Assembly: GCA_022749755.1 (NCBI GenBank)
Contig: CM040445.1
Span: 5,601,182-5,665,181 of the forward strand
Length of the DNA stretch: 64,000 nt
Direction of reading: 5' to 3'
From: Azadirachta indica
Taxonomy: Eukaryota; Streptophyta; Magnoliopsida; Sapindales; Meliaceae
Made by a program: the position numbers and the translations under genes
In this document: in pieces, positions 1-9,845 of the stretch
Position numbering within the stretch: the first letter of the stretch is position 1
Layout of the letters: each line of letters opens with the position of its first letter
Notes under the pieces: model-generated
Seen by the model: only the letters and a program-made list of their open reading frames with translations
Databases searched by the model: none
What the model was told of the DNA's origin: nothing

Positions 1-1040
1 TGAAATAGGTTGATATTTTAGTATTAAAAATTTAAGCATAAATTAACTTATATGTCAAAATAAAATTAATAGTAATTAAACTTTTATTAAGTAATATACT
101 AATCTTTAAATAAAGACTATTTTTGTTCAAAAGAAATATAATAAAAATTTTTTTCCTCTTACAATTTTCTATTTCAACCGAAACAAAAAAAAAAAAAATT
201 ACTATTGCTTGCATTTGTTTTTTCTATTTCTACAACCAAACAACTTTTAAGATAGTGTGAACAATGATATATGAAATATTTAACCATATTAATAATAAAA
301 AAGAAAACACCTTGATTTATGCTTTTTCTTGGTACTACCTCAGCAGTTATACAAAACAAGAGCTTTATTTATTCGAATTCATTTCGAGTGTCTGTTTCCT
401 ACAAATCTCGTTTCTGCTCCTCTCTTCTCGAAAAGCAAGACTCAGAACATACTTCCTCCTTAAATGAGACAGCGAGTGTGTTCTTACCACATAATAAGAT
501 ATGGGTTTAATGTGATTAGATTATACTTATAATTAATAAATTTGAAAAAAAAAAACATAAGTAAAATTTTATTTAATAAAGTTGCACTTATATTTTTGTT
601 TTAAGAAGAACTTAATTACTTAGGAATAACCCTCTCTTTATCTTATGGGCTAAGCTCCCGCAAGCAATGGCAGCTACCAGAATATTCATTGTGCAATTGA
701 ATTTTGGCAAAACTTAATATCTTCCATGTCACTTGGCTTAGTCCGAAAGTTGTAAAGTAATGATTTCGATCTACCATCTTCTTTTATTTATTATTACTTT
801 GTGATGAGAATGTCATGCTTATTTAGACTAGCGTTTAAGTTCTATTTTTACAAAACAACATTTAGCCTCTTGATTATTATATATGTGATTATAAGTGTAT
901 GTTTTGTAAAACTCATTTTTTTTTTTTTTAAAAAAAATAGAGAATATTGTTTTTTAAATTTTCAAATTAATTACTTTGAAGAATACAATTTTGCTCTTAA
1001 AACAACTTACTTATTTATTTTAAAAAATAATACCAAAAAT
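1..1040. repeat. Segmental duplication unit, copy 1 (non-coding)
   Basis: This AT-rich stretch matches 14130-15030 and 18650-19950 in the same orientation. Shared landmarks are the words around 262-325 (GATATATGAAA then TTTATGCTTTTT) and a well conserved part at about 630-860 that contains CCCTCTCTTTATCTTA and GATTTCGATCTACCATCTTC. No frame looks like a gene. The match reaches the left window edge, so the unit probably continues outside. Confidence 0.7.
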
Positions 1041-1416
1041 ACTTCCCCTCAGCATCCATAGTCACTTCTCTCTCTGAGCCAGTGATCATCCGGAGTCTCA
1101 TCACTATCTAATTAGATAAAGGAGTAATTATGTGTTTGCTGAATGGAATTGATTCATAATACAATCCATAATGTCTCATTAGATAGCTAGTATAATTATT
1201 CCAGATTCTACAACCAAGTGGTTGACCTTCACTCCTCCAAATGACTGAAGTAACAAGTGTCTGGTCATCTTTATATTTGCCAAATCACCAAGAAAAAATA
1301 CTTTGTTGAGTTGAGTGAAGTAGAAAGCGTGGATTACGGAAAAGAAAAATTCTAGATATCCGCAAAAAGGGACAAGGAAACTAAACAATAAATAAACAGG
1401 AACAGAATAAATTACC
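1041..1416. other. Non-coding gap before the CCDC97-like relic
   Basis: I see no gene, RNA or element here. On the minus strand it is the 3' flank of the CCDC97-like pseudogene. The open frame at 1179-1430 has no resemblance to the continuation expected for that family. Confidence 0.4.
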
Positions 1417-1938
1417 TCAGTGGAGCGCATTTTTCACTGTTTCTTCCTCTTCCTCTTCCTCTTCTTGCTTTCTTTCATTACCAATCCAATCTATATCAGC
1501 CACACCCAACCTCTGCTGCTCCTCTCTAATCTTTGCAACCAAAACCGCTTCATCACATCTCCTCATCAACGTCTCTGACCATCGCTCCCCTGGCCACTCC
1601 ATGCTCCTTCCACTCAAATCTTGAAACTTTCCCACATACTCATGGTGCAAATATGGTTTCCTCTCCCTCATTGCATCTTTTGACAAGTACTGCCCTTCAT
1701 GTATGAGTTTATTAAGGTACGCCAGCCTCCGGTTCTTCACCATCACTGACCTCGAATGCAACTCTTCTGAAGTTGGGTTCATCTTGCTCCTAAGATTCGT
1801 TTAGTGCCAATTTATCTTATAATCATTGTTAATCGCATCAAACTCTCCAGGCTCATCAGAAGTCAATTGTAATCCATATCTTTCTGAAATAAATACAACA
1901 GCTAAATTAGTACGTTGAATACATTTAAACCAATTCAT
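1417..1938 (-). pseudogene. CCDC97-like (DUF2052) gene relic with in-frame stop
   Basis: The minus-strand translation matches plant CCDC97-like proteins: a piece with ERYG and QLTSDE, then DYKINWH, then MNPTSEEL, then a block containing YLHHEYVGKFQDLSGRS and GERWSETLMRRCDEA, ending in a glutamate run. Between INWH and the NLRS piece a TAA stop lies in frame at 1801-1803, where relatives have leucine (TTA to TAA is one change). The frame stays readable upstream of the stop to an ATG at 1936-1938. The family's N-terminal part is missing, and the frame ends in TGA right after the Glu run, where relatives continue. Human CCDC97 is reported with the SF3B spliceosome complex; the plant role is not established to my knowledge. 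The ATG at 1780-1782 could in theory start a 121-residue product, but that would begin in mid-domain. I call it a pseudogene. Confidence 0.8.
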
Positions 1939-3092
1939 TAATTATTAGGAAATTTCTCAAAATAGCTTTGATTAGCTTTCAAATTACGTAAACAGCTATT
2001 TGTAAAAAAATTTTACCAATATAATCTAATATGTCTTTTTCGAACTAAATTGCTTTTAATAGTCTATTTCAATTTTTTTTTACAAATTTTTTTTTTTACT
2101 TTTTAATTACTTTAAACTTTAAAACTCTTCCAAATTCAGACTTTTCTCTCTCAAAATTATTTCTCTCCTCAAAATCATCTCTTTTGTTGATGGTGGAACC
2201 AACAGTGGTATAATTTTGATGACGAAGTTTTGGTCATCGATATTAAGTAATTTTTGTTATCATATAAGAATGTATTTTTTGTGTGAATTAATTAAATAAA
2301 GAAAATTTTCTCAAAATGGATTTATAATTTAATGTTGATTAGATAGTAAAAAGTATTGATTTAAATTTAAATTATGTTTACTGATTATTGTATGAATGCA
2401 GAGACATGGATGATTTGAGAATGTAAAGATGTTGTGAGATTTTGGATTATAGATTTTTTTTATTCAAAAAGTAGATTTTAGATAAGGTCAAAATTTACCT
2501 TACTCGAAAAGTAAATTTTGAGTAAGGTAAATTTTGGCCTTATTCAAAAAGTGGCCTTATCCTAAAACTAAAAAAATATTTTTTTAAAGTGGTTTTTATA
2601 TTTTAATAGTATTATATTCTTTATTTACATAGGTATAGTAGATTTAAACTTAAAATTAATATTTTTTATTACCTAATCAACATTAAATTACAAATTCACG
2701 TTTAAGAAATTTTTCTTTAATAAATAAATTTACACATAAAATACGTACTTATATGTTAAAAAAACACTTAATCTTAGTAACCAAAACTTCGTTGTCACAA
2801 CTACAATGCAGTCATTTTTACCATTAGTAAGAAAAGTTAGCAAAAGAGGTAATTTTGAGGAAATAAATAGTTTTGAGGGAGAAGAATTTGAGTTTGAAAG
2901 AGTTTTAAATTGTAGAGTAATAAGAAAAAAAAAAACTATGGACTCTTGTAAAAAAAAGAAATGAAGTTGACTATTGAGAGCAATTTTGAAAAATGTATTT
3001 TCGATTAAGTTGATAAAAATTTATAATAAGTGACTGTTTACGTAAACTAAAAGCTAATTAGGGCCATTTTGCAAAATTTCCCCTAACTATTA
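1939..3092. mobile_element. Foldback MULE-type non-autonomous element with 9-bp target duplication
   Basis: The element occupies 1948-3083. Its left end (GGAAATTTCTCAAAATAG) and the reverse complement of its right end (GGGGAAATTTTGCAAAATGG) are inverted copies. The similarity continues inward through TTACGTAAACAG and well beyond 100 bases, so the terminal inverted repeats are long. The interior is also largely self-complementary, for example the AAGGTCAAAATTTACCTT area near 2480-2550. The flanks TAATTATTA (1939-1947) and TAACTATTA (3084-3092) look like a 9-bp target site duplication with one later change. Long inverted repeats plus a 9-bp duplication fit Mutator-like elements. No transposase frame is present. 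Confidence 0.8.
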
Positions 3093-3999
3093 TTTTTTTG
3101 CCCTTTTAATCTCGCTTGTCTTATGCACACGAGAAATATAAAACCTTTCTGTCAGTCCACGGCGGTGGTGTGGTGTTTTGAGTCTCGACGGCGTCGTGTA
3201 CTTGTATGCTTAGGAGCACGTGAGATTATTTCACCTCTGTCTATTTCAGTTAAAAGCATTTGATCATTTTATGATCATTTTAAAAAAATATATATCTTAA
3301 AATATTCTTCAAAGTGAAAAAAAAATTAAAAGAAAAAATATATACAAAATTTATCACACAAACTGATATAAAAAAAGAAAAAAAAATCTTCATGATTTAT
3401 TTCTTTCATAATATCATATCACCAAATTAAATTTCATGATATCACATTACAGTGTCAAATATATACTTCTGTACATTACTAATTTGACATATTATACCTT
3501 TACATAAAATTTTTTAATATTTGAAAATGGGCCTCACCGTATCAAATTTTGTGATATTATATTACCGTGTCAAATATAAACTTTTGTAGATTATTAATTT
3601 GACATATTATACCTTTACATAGAACTTTTAAATATTGGAATATAGGGCTCAGAAAACTAATGTCATTCCTTCGTAAATAATTTGAAAGAAATAAATAAAA
3701 TTTACGAGATTATTTTAAAATTAGAATTATATCAACTTATTAATAAATTTTAAGTTTGATTTGTTAATTTAACATTAACAAAAAAAAACACTTAAAAAAT
3801 AAAAAATAAAGGAATTCAATAAAATTCAGATAAAAAGAAAGGTGAAAATAGTTATAAAATAATACTCTTATTAAAGAACCCAAAACATTTTTAATCATAA
3901 TAATAGCACTTCCAAACACATCCAAAATTAAATAACTCCTTAACAAGGAGGAGATAAAAATGGAATTTTGCTTAAGCAATTAGTTAAAAATGCTTTGAC
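3093..3999. other. AT-rich non-coding stretch
   Basis: No gene is seen. It contains a diverged direct repeat: the words at about 3425-3510 (TCATGATATCACATTAC and TTTGACATATTATACC) recur at about 3545-3620. The 3' exons expected for the neighbouring DXO-like relic are not found here. Confidence 0.4.
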
Positions 4000-6199
4000 C
4001 TGCCAATAATTCTTCTTTTTCACTGTATGTATAACATCTTTGGTTCTTAATCTCCCAGTCCGAACAAGTCGACCTCCATCTTTGGTTCTTAATCCCTATA
4101 CTATAAGAAACCAAATGTACCCAGAACTTAAGAAGTTTCTCCCTCCCAAATATTTCTTCAGTATGGTACTCCAGCTGCAGTACGAAAAAGACATTTACAG
4201 ATTATCAAGGAACGCATGAGGTTACAAGTTGGAAAAGCTACAAAATGAAACAAAATGAACCACAGTAGTACCAAAGGTATAAGCATGTGCACCGACCTCA
4301 GGACCTGTCTTTAACTCCACATAAAACCTCCTTCCGTCATCAGTTGAGTCACAGCAATCCATTTCAGCACCCATCAAAATGCGATGAGCCCCTAGTTTGG
4401 TTTTGATTACAGCAGAGTATTCAACATTGGCATCAACATGATGTATCCCTTCTCCATCAGCTCTTCTTGGATCCTCAGTGGCAAGGCTCGCAAAACAATA
4501 TCCCCAGTAACATCTAAACAAACAATTCACAATTAAATAAATCACGGTTCACTTGAATTGATGGTAGAACAGATGAAAGAAATAATGGCCCAATAAAATT
4601 AGTATCAAGAAATGCTAGAACAACTGGATGTGGTGCAACCAATCACCAATTATTATCTTAAAGATATCCCAAATTCAGTTGGAAAGCATTAGCTTTCAAA
4701 GTCATCAACTTCTAGTACCTTCGATGATCCAACTCACTTTTTGGCCTTTCTATGGACTTCCATTTCCCAAGCCTCATTTCTGATGTAAGCAGTAGCTAGC
4801 ATCTGCAGAAAAACAAGATAGAAGGATTAAATAACAATCAGAGATCATTAACCTACCAAAAGAGCTATTGGCCAGAAATTAGGATAAGTTAACTAGCTAT
4901 GTGGCAAGAATGATAGGTTGACAGAACTTCTATTATGTATGCAATTTATTACAACTGCAGTAAACAGAAAGGAAAGGAAACGTAAGTCCACCCTATTATA
5001 TATGTCTAAAAAATATTCAATTTCTCACCTATTTTCTTTGAAAATACCTCAATCATTAATTCCCTGAAAATAAAGTCTCCTTATGTGTGTGCATTATCAA
5101 ATTTTTTATCCATAATATGAGAATCTCCTGACAGGGCTACTTAAGGATTGACCAACAACTTCAGCAAAGAAGATTAAACACAGACTCACCCAGGACTAAA
5201 AGTTCATGGTTAGTTAAAAATATTCACTGAAAACATCAAAGAAAATTAAACAATCAAACATGCAGAGGTAGCATTTACCTTGTTAAGGTTGTTGCGGAAA
5301 GTCTGTAAAGAAAACAGAAAGAGAGGGAAAAATTAGTTTACAACCTTCATAAAAGCAACATAGAGCTAAAGCTATGAACCACATTTAATACCACAAAATG
5401 CATGTTTTGAAGTGGGATATTTTTGTCTCTCATGCAAGCAAGAAAATCACCAATCCCTCAGAGCCTAATTCTATTTAGAGAATAAAAAGTAAACGAAAAA
5501 AGAGGCATCACTCATAATAGCATAACCCTAAAGATTATATATAGAAGGACATATAATTGCTCTTGCATCATCCCAAAAAAGAAGGAAGTGAACACATTAT
5601 CCTAGAAAACAATAATACCTTTTTTCTGAACAGAAGTATCGAAACCTTCACTTAAATCAGCTCAAACATCTTCACTGATGAGAAGATAAAAAGCCTCTAT
5701 AAAAACGAAATCAAGTGCATGGGTATAAACTTACAATCACCACCAGTATCTTACATTAAGAAAACTACGAAAAAATGTTTAGTAACCATTTAGAGAACAG
5801 GTTCCAGAACGCTTACCAAGTGCGATCATTGAAGTAGACATCTCCACCTTCTACGCGACTATAGCTAGCGAATTTGCATGGCTATTGGATTTAATAGACC
5901 AGAATTAGCAAACTAGGTAAAAAGCAACAACAATTTCATGGAAGTATAGGATTATCACTCTTTTAACATCAAACTTTTGAAACTTTTTAGGGAATATCAA
6001 ACAAATAGTATATTCCATCTCTTTGCACAGTCTATCCATCAATATGTTGCTTACTCAAGAGTTCAGTACCCTTAATATGAGAAGCAAAGAAAGCATCAAC
6101 TGAACCAAAGAACCTTTAATAAACCAATCCCAACTATCAACTTCTGCTCACAATGCCAGATCACCACTTGAATGATTGGCACGCACCAGGAAGTCTCCA

Positions 6200-6924
6200 C
6201 CTCATTGTTATTCAACCGTCACAATGAAACACAATGAGTCAGAATTTAGTTGTTCTTGTCAGCTCTCGCGATTGAGAAGTAAGGAATAGACTTCTGGTAG
6301 AAGCAATGTTTCAGTTTGCAGTTATACTGACCACCACAGAATTGTAATCTCCTCCTAATCCAGCCAATATATAAAGTATCAAGTCTTCATCAGACAGCAA
6401 CTTTCCTGCAGAATTAAATTGTCAGCAAGTCTTTTCATTTTAGTAAAATAATCAGACATAGACATTGAGGTTTTCTTTGTTGTTTGCAGCTGCATTCGAA
6501 GCTATAACACTCTAGCCTTAGATTGTGAGGCAAAGAGTCCTGCAAGTGCTAACCAAACTTCACGAGATGATGAGCAATTAATCACAGATATGAGTATGTA
6601 TTCTGTCATTGAGGACAAAAGCCACCCTAAGAGTAATTGATCTTGCTTTCTCCAGGAAAGAAAGGCACGTTTTTCTGTTGTTGTGGTTTCTTCTTTATTG
6701 AGTGTGGTGAAAACCAATTTTTCAGGACCTGGTTTTGTTCCATCAATAAATCCCTCCAGATCATGTGCTCTAATAGAAGGAAGAACCCGTGATTCCCAAA
6801 TTAAGAAGTTGGTTCTGTAAAGTTTGGTGGGTGTAGGAAAGTTAAAAGCATTCTGAATTACTGCAATTTCACCAGTGGGTGAATTTGTAATGCTTGATTG
6901 ACATCTGTTGCTTGAAGTGGCCAT
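6200..6924 (-). pseudogene. Ty1/copia gag fragment inside the DXO relic
   Basis: Starting at ATG 6922-6924 (MATSSNRCQSS), the minus frame gives a copia-type Gag N-terminal region: NFLIWESRVLPSIRAHDLEG, then WRKQDQLLLGWLLSSMTE, then VWLALAGLFASQSKARVL. A TAG stop follows at 6502-6504. The same frame continues with MQLQTTKK and YFTKMKRLADNL; after a frameshift come KLLSDEDLILYILAGLGGDY and, after another, EVYSLLLNRES. The element then ends near 6200. No protease, integrase or reverse transcriptase follows, so the copy is 5'-LTR-plus-gag only and dead. It lies between the N-terminal and first core exon of the DXO relic, i.e. within an intron. Confidence 0.85.
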
Positions 6925-6932
6925 TGATGTTT

Positions 6933-6945
6933 GGCTCTGATACCA
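6933..6945 (-). other. Copia primer binding site
   Basis: On the minus strand the bases read TGGTATCAGAGCC, complementary to the 3' end of initiator methionine tRNA, the usual primer of plant copia elements. It sits directly between the LTR and the gag start. Confidence 0.85.
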
Positions 6946-7220
6946 AGTTAAACTTAGTGTTTTAGACGTGAACAGGAATTGCAAAGAATCAAGCTGGAAT
7001 TGTTATATTGATATAAATTTGATACAAAGCATTATTAATACGCTGTAACCTATAATGAGTGTTTTAGCTCTGGTAAAACTAGGTAAAACACTTTGATAAG
7101 AATTACAGATCATGAGAACAGTTTAAATAAGACTCAAACCTATCAACTGGAATTTGAGTTAAATTAACTAACTGAAGTAGCATTGTTGGTCATCAGTAGC
7201 TTCTTCAACAAATCCCAACA
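6946..7220 (-). mobile_element. Copia 5' LTR (single copy)
   Basis: On the minus strand this starts with TGTTGGGATTTGTTGAAG at 7220 and ends next to the primer binding site at 6946. The expected terminal CA is degraded (end reads TTTAACT). Length is about 275 bases. No second LTR is seen in the window, so the insertion lost its 3' part. Confidence 0.75.
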
Positions 7221-7439
7221 AAAGCCAATTTTTCTAGCAAGTAAACAAAACCTCCGAAGCAACAAAACCAACGCATATTACAAATTAACATATAGAAAAT
7301 CAACAAGTTAAAAGGAGCCCAGGACGGATATCTAATAAAAGACCAACGGAACAGCTTAAAATCCATTAATTAACCTAAAAGGGCCAACCGGAATAGAATA
7401 TAATAGAATATAATAGAATAAAAAGAAGAAAATATAGAA

Positions 7440-7908
7440 AAAAATGATAATTACCAGTAATAGGGTAAGGACTGATTGCAGTGGTTTTACAGTAATCTTC
7501 CTTATCAGACTCATAGAGATCTTTCTCTTCATCATAAAAACCCCTATCATTATTATAATTATAATCTTCATAACTGTTGTTATTCATACTATTAACATTA
7601 TCTACTTCTCCATTCTCCTCTCCTCCGCTATTTGCCCTTCGACTGGCACAGCTGGTATCTCCCCCCTCGCTGATCGTATGGCCCCTAGAATAGCTTTGGT
7701 TGGCGATACGGTGAGGGGACTGCGTATACATATTTATATTTTTGGGCCTTTTTGTGAAACTTGGGCTGGCTGATCGTATGGCCCCTAGCATAGCTTTGGT
7801 ATCCCATTGAGTATTTCTAAAAGTAACCCTACATACAGCTTCATCACACCCAGGGATTCTCTTGCCTGTGGTTGCGGGAAATGAAGTAACTGTATAGAAT
7901 TTCGCCAA
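7440..7908 (-). pseudogene. 5' part of the DXO-like relic, shared with the copy-B and copy-D loci
   Basis: An open minus frame runs across this stretch without an in-frame ATG at its upstream edge. It reads through a Ser/Gly/Glu part (SGGEENGEVDNV), an Asn-rich part and an acidic part (DEEKDLYESDKEDYCK), then reaches a plausible donor (GG|TAATTATC) near 7455. The segment from 7605 to 7860 is homologous to 15475-15790 and in part to 26795-26900; each time it lies just downstream of a member of the membrane-protein family. I take it as DXO exon 1 plus its 5' region, carried along when the neighbouring family member was duplicated. An alternative is a 3' exon of the family gene itself. Confidence 0.5.
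7669..7800. repeat. Direct repeat of 32 bp, 100 bp apart, one mismatch
   Basis: The word starting GCTGATCGTATGGCCCCTAG occurs at 7669-7700 and again at 7769-7800 with a single difference (AATAG against CATAG). The related locus near 15700 has only one equivalent (GGCTGGCTGATC), so this is a local duplication of about 100 bp. Confidence 0.85.
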
Positions 7909-8148
7909 ATTACTTTTTCTTTAAGTTGTAATTAAAATGTAACATGCACAACAACAACGACAATTAATAATAATAATAATAACATATAATTTATTACCCT
8001 TGTAAACAGAAAACATGAATCCAAAAAAACAAATTTATTGTGGATCCAAAAGAAACATAGGACTAACTGAACACATAGATCCTCCAAAGCCGTTCGTTGC
8101 TGAGAACAGAGAGATAGATGGTATGAAATAGCCAGCTGCTTTGCAAAA

Positions 8149-8694
8149 TTAGGCTCCATTAATTGGAGAATTTGTTGGAGTATGATCTGTGGGTTGGGTT
8201 GCAGTAGTTTCATTCACGTCTGGCGAGGCATCTTGTACAATTTCAACAAGTAGTGATTGAACTGGATCAGCAGGAGAAGGATGGCGAGTGAAGCTGATGG
8301 TAAGAGGTGGAACTGATCGTAGAGAGGGAAGGAGCCAGCGAGAAAAACGCTTAAGCAGATTCAAAAGCATTCCGTGAAATGGAGAAGTAACTATGGAAAT
8401 GAAGTAGACCAACCAGAATAGAGATGGCGGCAAAATGAGAGAGGCTAACAATAAGATAGCAACAGGAGCTGAGAAATGTCCAGGTCGACAGCGGATTCTC
8501 ATATCGTTGAAAGAAAGTCTGATGGAAGTAAAGAGGGAGAGTAATATGAAGATGAAAAGAAGAAGCAGGGCAATCACGATGAGAATGGGATAGTGAAGAA
8601 CGTCATCAAGGTCATTTGTGCGAGGTTTTAAGAATGAAAAAAGGATGTTGGTAACAGCAGGGAAAACGTACCCGATATTGGTACAGAACTCCAT
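8149..8694 (-). CDS. Unknown two-segment membrane protein, family copy A
   Basis: Intact single-exon frame of 181 residues from ATG 8692-8694. I do not recognise the family. Visible features: N-terminal segment with GYVFP, a first strong hydrophobic segment at about 36-57 (leucine/isoleucine rich, ending LFTSIRL), a short basic loop with RCRPGHFSAP at 68-77, a second hydrophobic segment at about 78-103 containing LILPPSLFW, then SPFHG and a basic, leucine-rich amphipathic stretch (LLKRFSRWLLPSLRS). A polar tail rich in Pro, Thr and Asp follows. There is no signal peptide or cysteine pattern. A TATA-like CCATATATAG lies about 45 bases upstream on the minus strand (8734-8743), consistent with a short leader and no upstream exon. 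Residues 1-110 align without gaps to copies C and F. Function unknown; likely an integral membrane protein. Confidence 0.75.
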   Translation of the reverse strand: MEFCTNIGYVFPAVTNILFSFLKPRTNDLDDVLHYPILIVIALLLLFIFILLSLFTSIRLSFNDMRIRCRPGHFSAPVAILLLASLILPPSLFWLVYFISIVTSPFHGMLLNLLKRFSRWLLPSLRSVPPLTISFTRHPSPADPVQSLLVEIVQDASPDVNETTATQPTDHTPTNSPINGA

Positions 8695-8733
8695 CTGTCA
8701 ATGTTTTTTAAGGCAACACGAGACGAATGGGGG

Positions 8734-8743
8734 GCTATATATG
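8734..8743 (-). promoter_or_regulatory. Possible TATA box of copy A
   Basis: The minus strand reads CCATATATAG about 45 bases before the copy A start. Position and sequence fit a plant TATA box; nothing else supports it. Confidence 0.35.
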
Positions 8744-8829
8744 GCCAAAAAAAGACGAGGGTACTGCTGCAAGGGTACCACTAAATTTCCCGATTCAACC
8801 ATCCCTGAAATTATAGAATGTATATTCTC

Positions 8830-9162
8830 CCTATCCGTGTCTCTCTCTCTTAAGGAGAATAGGTCCTTTCTCTTTCTTTTGCTTCCTTAACGTGTCCTTT
8901 CTCTCTCTCTCTCCTAAAGAGAATGGGTTCTATAACTTGCTTTTCCTTCCTTGGACTGATAGAGGGGATAGAAGTATTCGCTTTCTCCCTCTGCATGTTC
9001 AATTCTCTTATTTTTCTCCGTTTCCCACTTAACGTGCCGTTTCTCTCTCTCTCTCTAGAGGAGAATGGGCAAGTGTCACTTGCTTTTGCCTTCTCGTGTA
9101 CTGATAGAGGGAGAGAAAGAAAGTACGGAGACTATGTTGATACGAAAGCAAGTGATGGAACC

Positions 9163-9198
<36 letters not shown>

Positions 9199-9533
9199 TT
9201 GCTGTAATGACGTACTTTAAAGAGGGGACCACTAGATTTTTACGAGAACCTAAATTTTCGCAATCCCTCTCTCTCAAATTATGGGAAATATATTGTTTCT
9301 CTCTCCTCTCTCTATCCTTCTTGCTTTGGCTCTTAATAATACGTCGTTCTTCTCTTTTTCTCTCTTCTAATGTTGTCCAAAAAACTTTCTCGATTAATAT
9401 GTGCCATTCACTGTCTCTCTATATTACATCTGTCTCACTCTCTCTCTCTCAATATGTCGTTTGTTTCTCTCTTAATATTGTCAAACTTTCTCTTAATATC
9501 GAAATTAATATGTCCCATTCCCTCTCTCTCAAA

Positions 9534-9571
<38 letters not shown>

Positions 9572-9607
9572 ATAGATCAGTCCAAAGGAAGTAAGCAATA
9601 TATCCAA

Positions 9608-9643
<36 letters not shown>

Positions 9644-9845
9644 CATCTGTGTGATGACGTAATCTCTCTCATCATCTTTTCTAATGACATACTTTCTCCT
9701 CGTCAGTGCCAGGAAAGCAAAAGCTAAGTGATAGGACCCATTCTCTCTCCCTACTTGCTGTAACGACATACTTTTTTCTCTCTCTCTGTGACAAAGGTGT
9801 TGACGACATTTCTCTCTCACATATATATTTATAGAGAGAGAGAAA
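8830..9845. repeat. CT/GA-rich low-complexity region with inverted repeats
   Basis: Long CT dinucleotide tracts (for example 9166-9196, 9536-9570, 9609-9623) alternate with a recurring unit. The unit AGAATGGG...CACTTGCTTTT at 8915-8942 and 9057-9092 appears in reverse orientation at 9144-9180 (GAAAGCAAGTGATGGAACCC) and 9712-9750 (AAGCAAAAGCTAAGTGATAG). Other shared words are CTGATAGAGGG and TGACGTACTTT / CGACATACTTT. The frames here are repeat-driven and not genes. It lies upstream of copy A. Confidence 0.75.

Larger units (their letters stand above)
4000..7650 (-). pseudogene. DXO/Rai1-like decapping nuclease pseudogene with introns kept
   Basis: Relic of a plant DXO1-like gene (noncanonical cap and 5'-end quality control). 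Exons matched on the minus strand: about 5817-5900 (EPC-type start, then YSRVEGGDVYFND), 5619-5696 (ADLSEGFDT), 5392-5465 (GDFLACMRDKNIPLQNMHFV), a 24-base exon 5279-5302 (TFRNNLNK), 4719-4802 (LATAYIRNEAWEM), 4297-4513 (CYWGYCF, EIHHVD-type segment, [20 protein letters not shown]), and about 4000-4172 (EREKLLKFW-type start, LVRTGRLRTKDVIHTVKKK). The catalytic GAEMDC and ELKT motifs survive. Breaks: TAG at 5882-5884, TGA at 5662-5664, a small deletion with frameshift at the start of the 5619-5696 exon, a deletion with frameshift in the 4719-4802 exon, another frameshift near 4085, and no exons after the YWQ point. An acidic exon at about 7440-7650 (ESDKEDYCKTTAISPYPIT) is probably the N-terminal exon. 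Kept introns rule out a retrocopy. Confidence 0.82.

Noticed and set aside
1179..1430. Minus-strand hydrophobic open frame next to the CCDC97-like relic
   Set aside because: Begins without ATG at its edge and is unlike the family's continuation; AT-rich chance frame is likelier.
9029..9594. Open frames on both strands in the CT/GA region
   Set aside because: They only reflect dinucleotide repeats (Ser-Leu or Arg-Glu runs).
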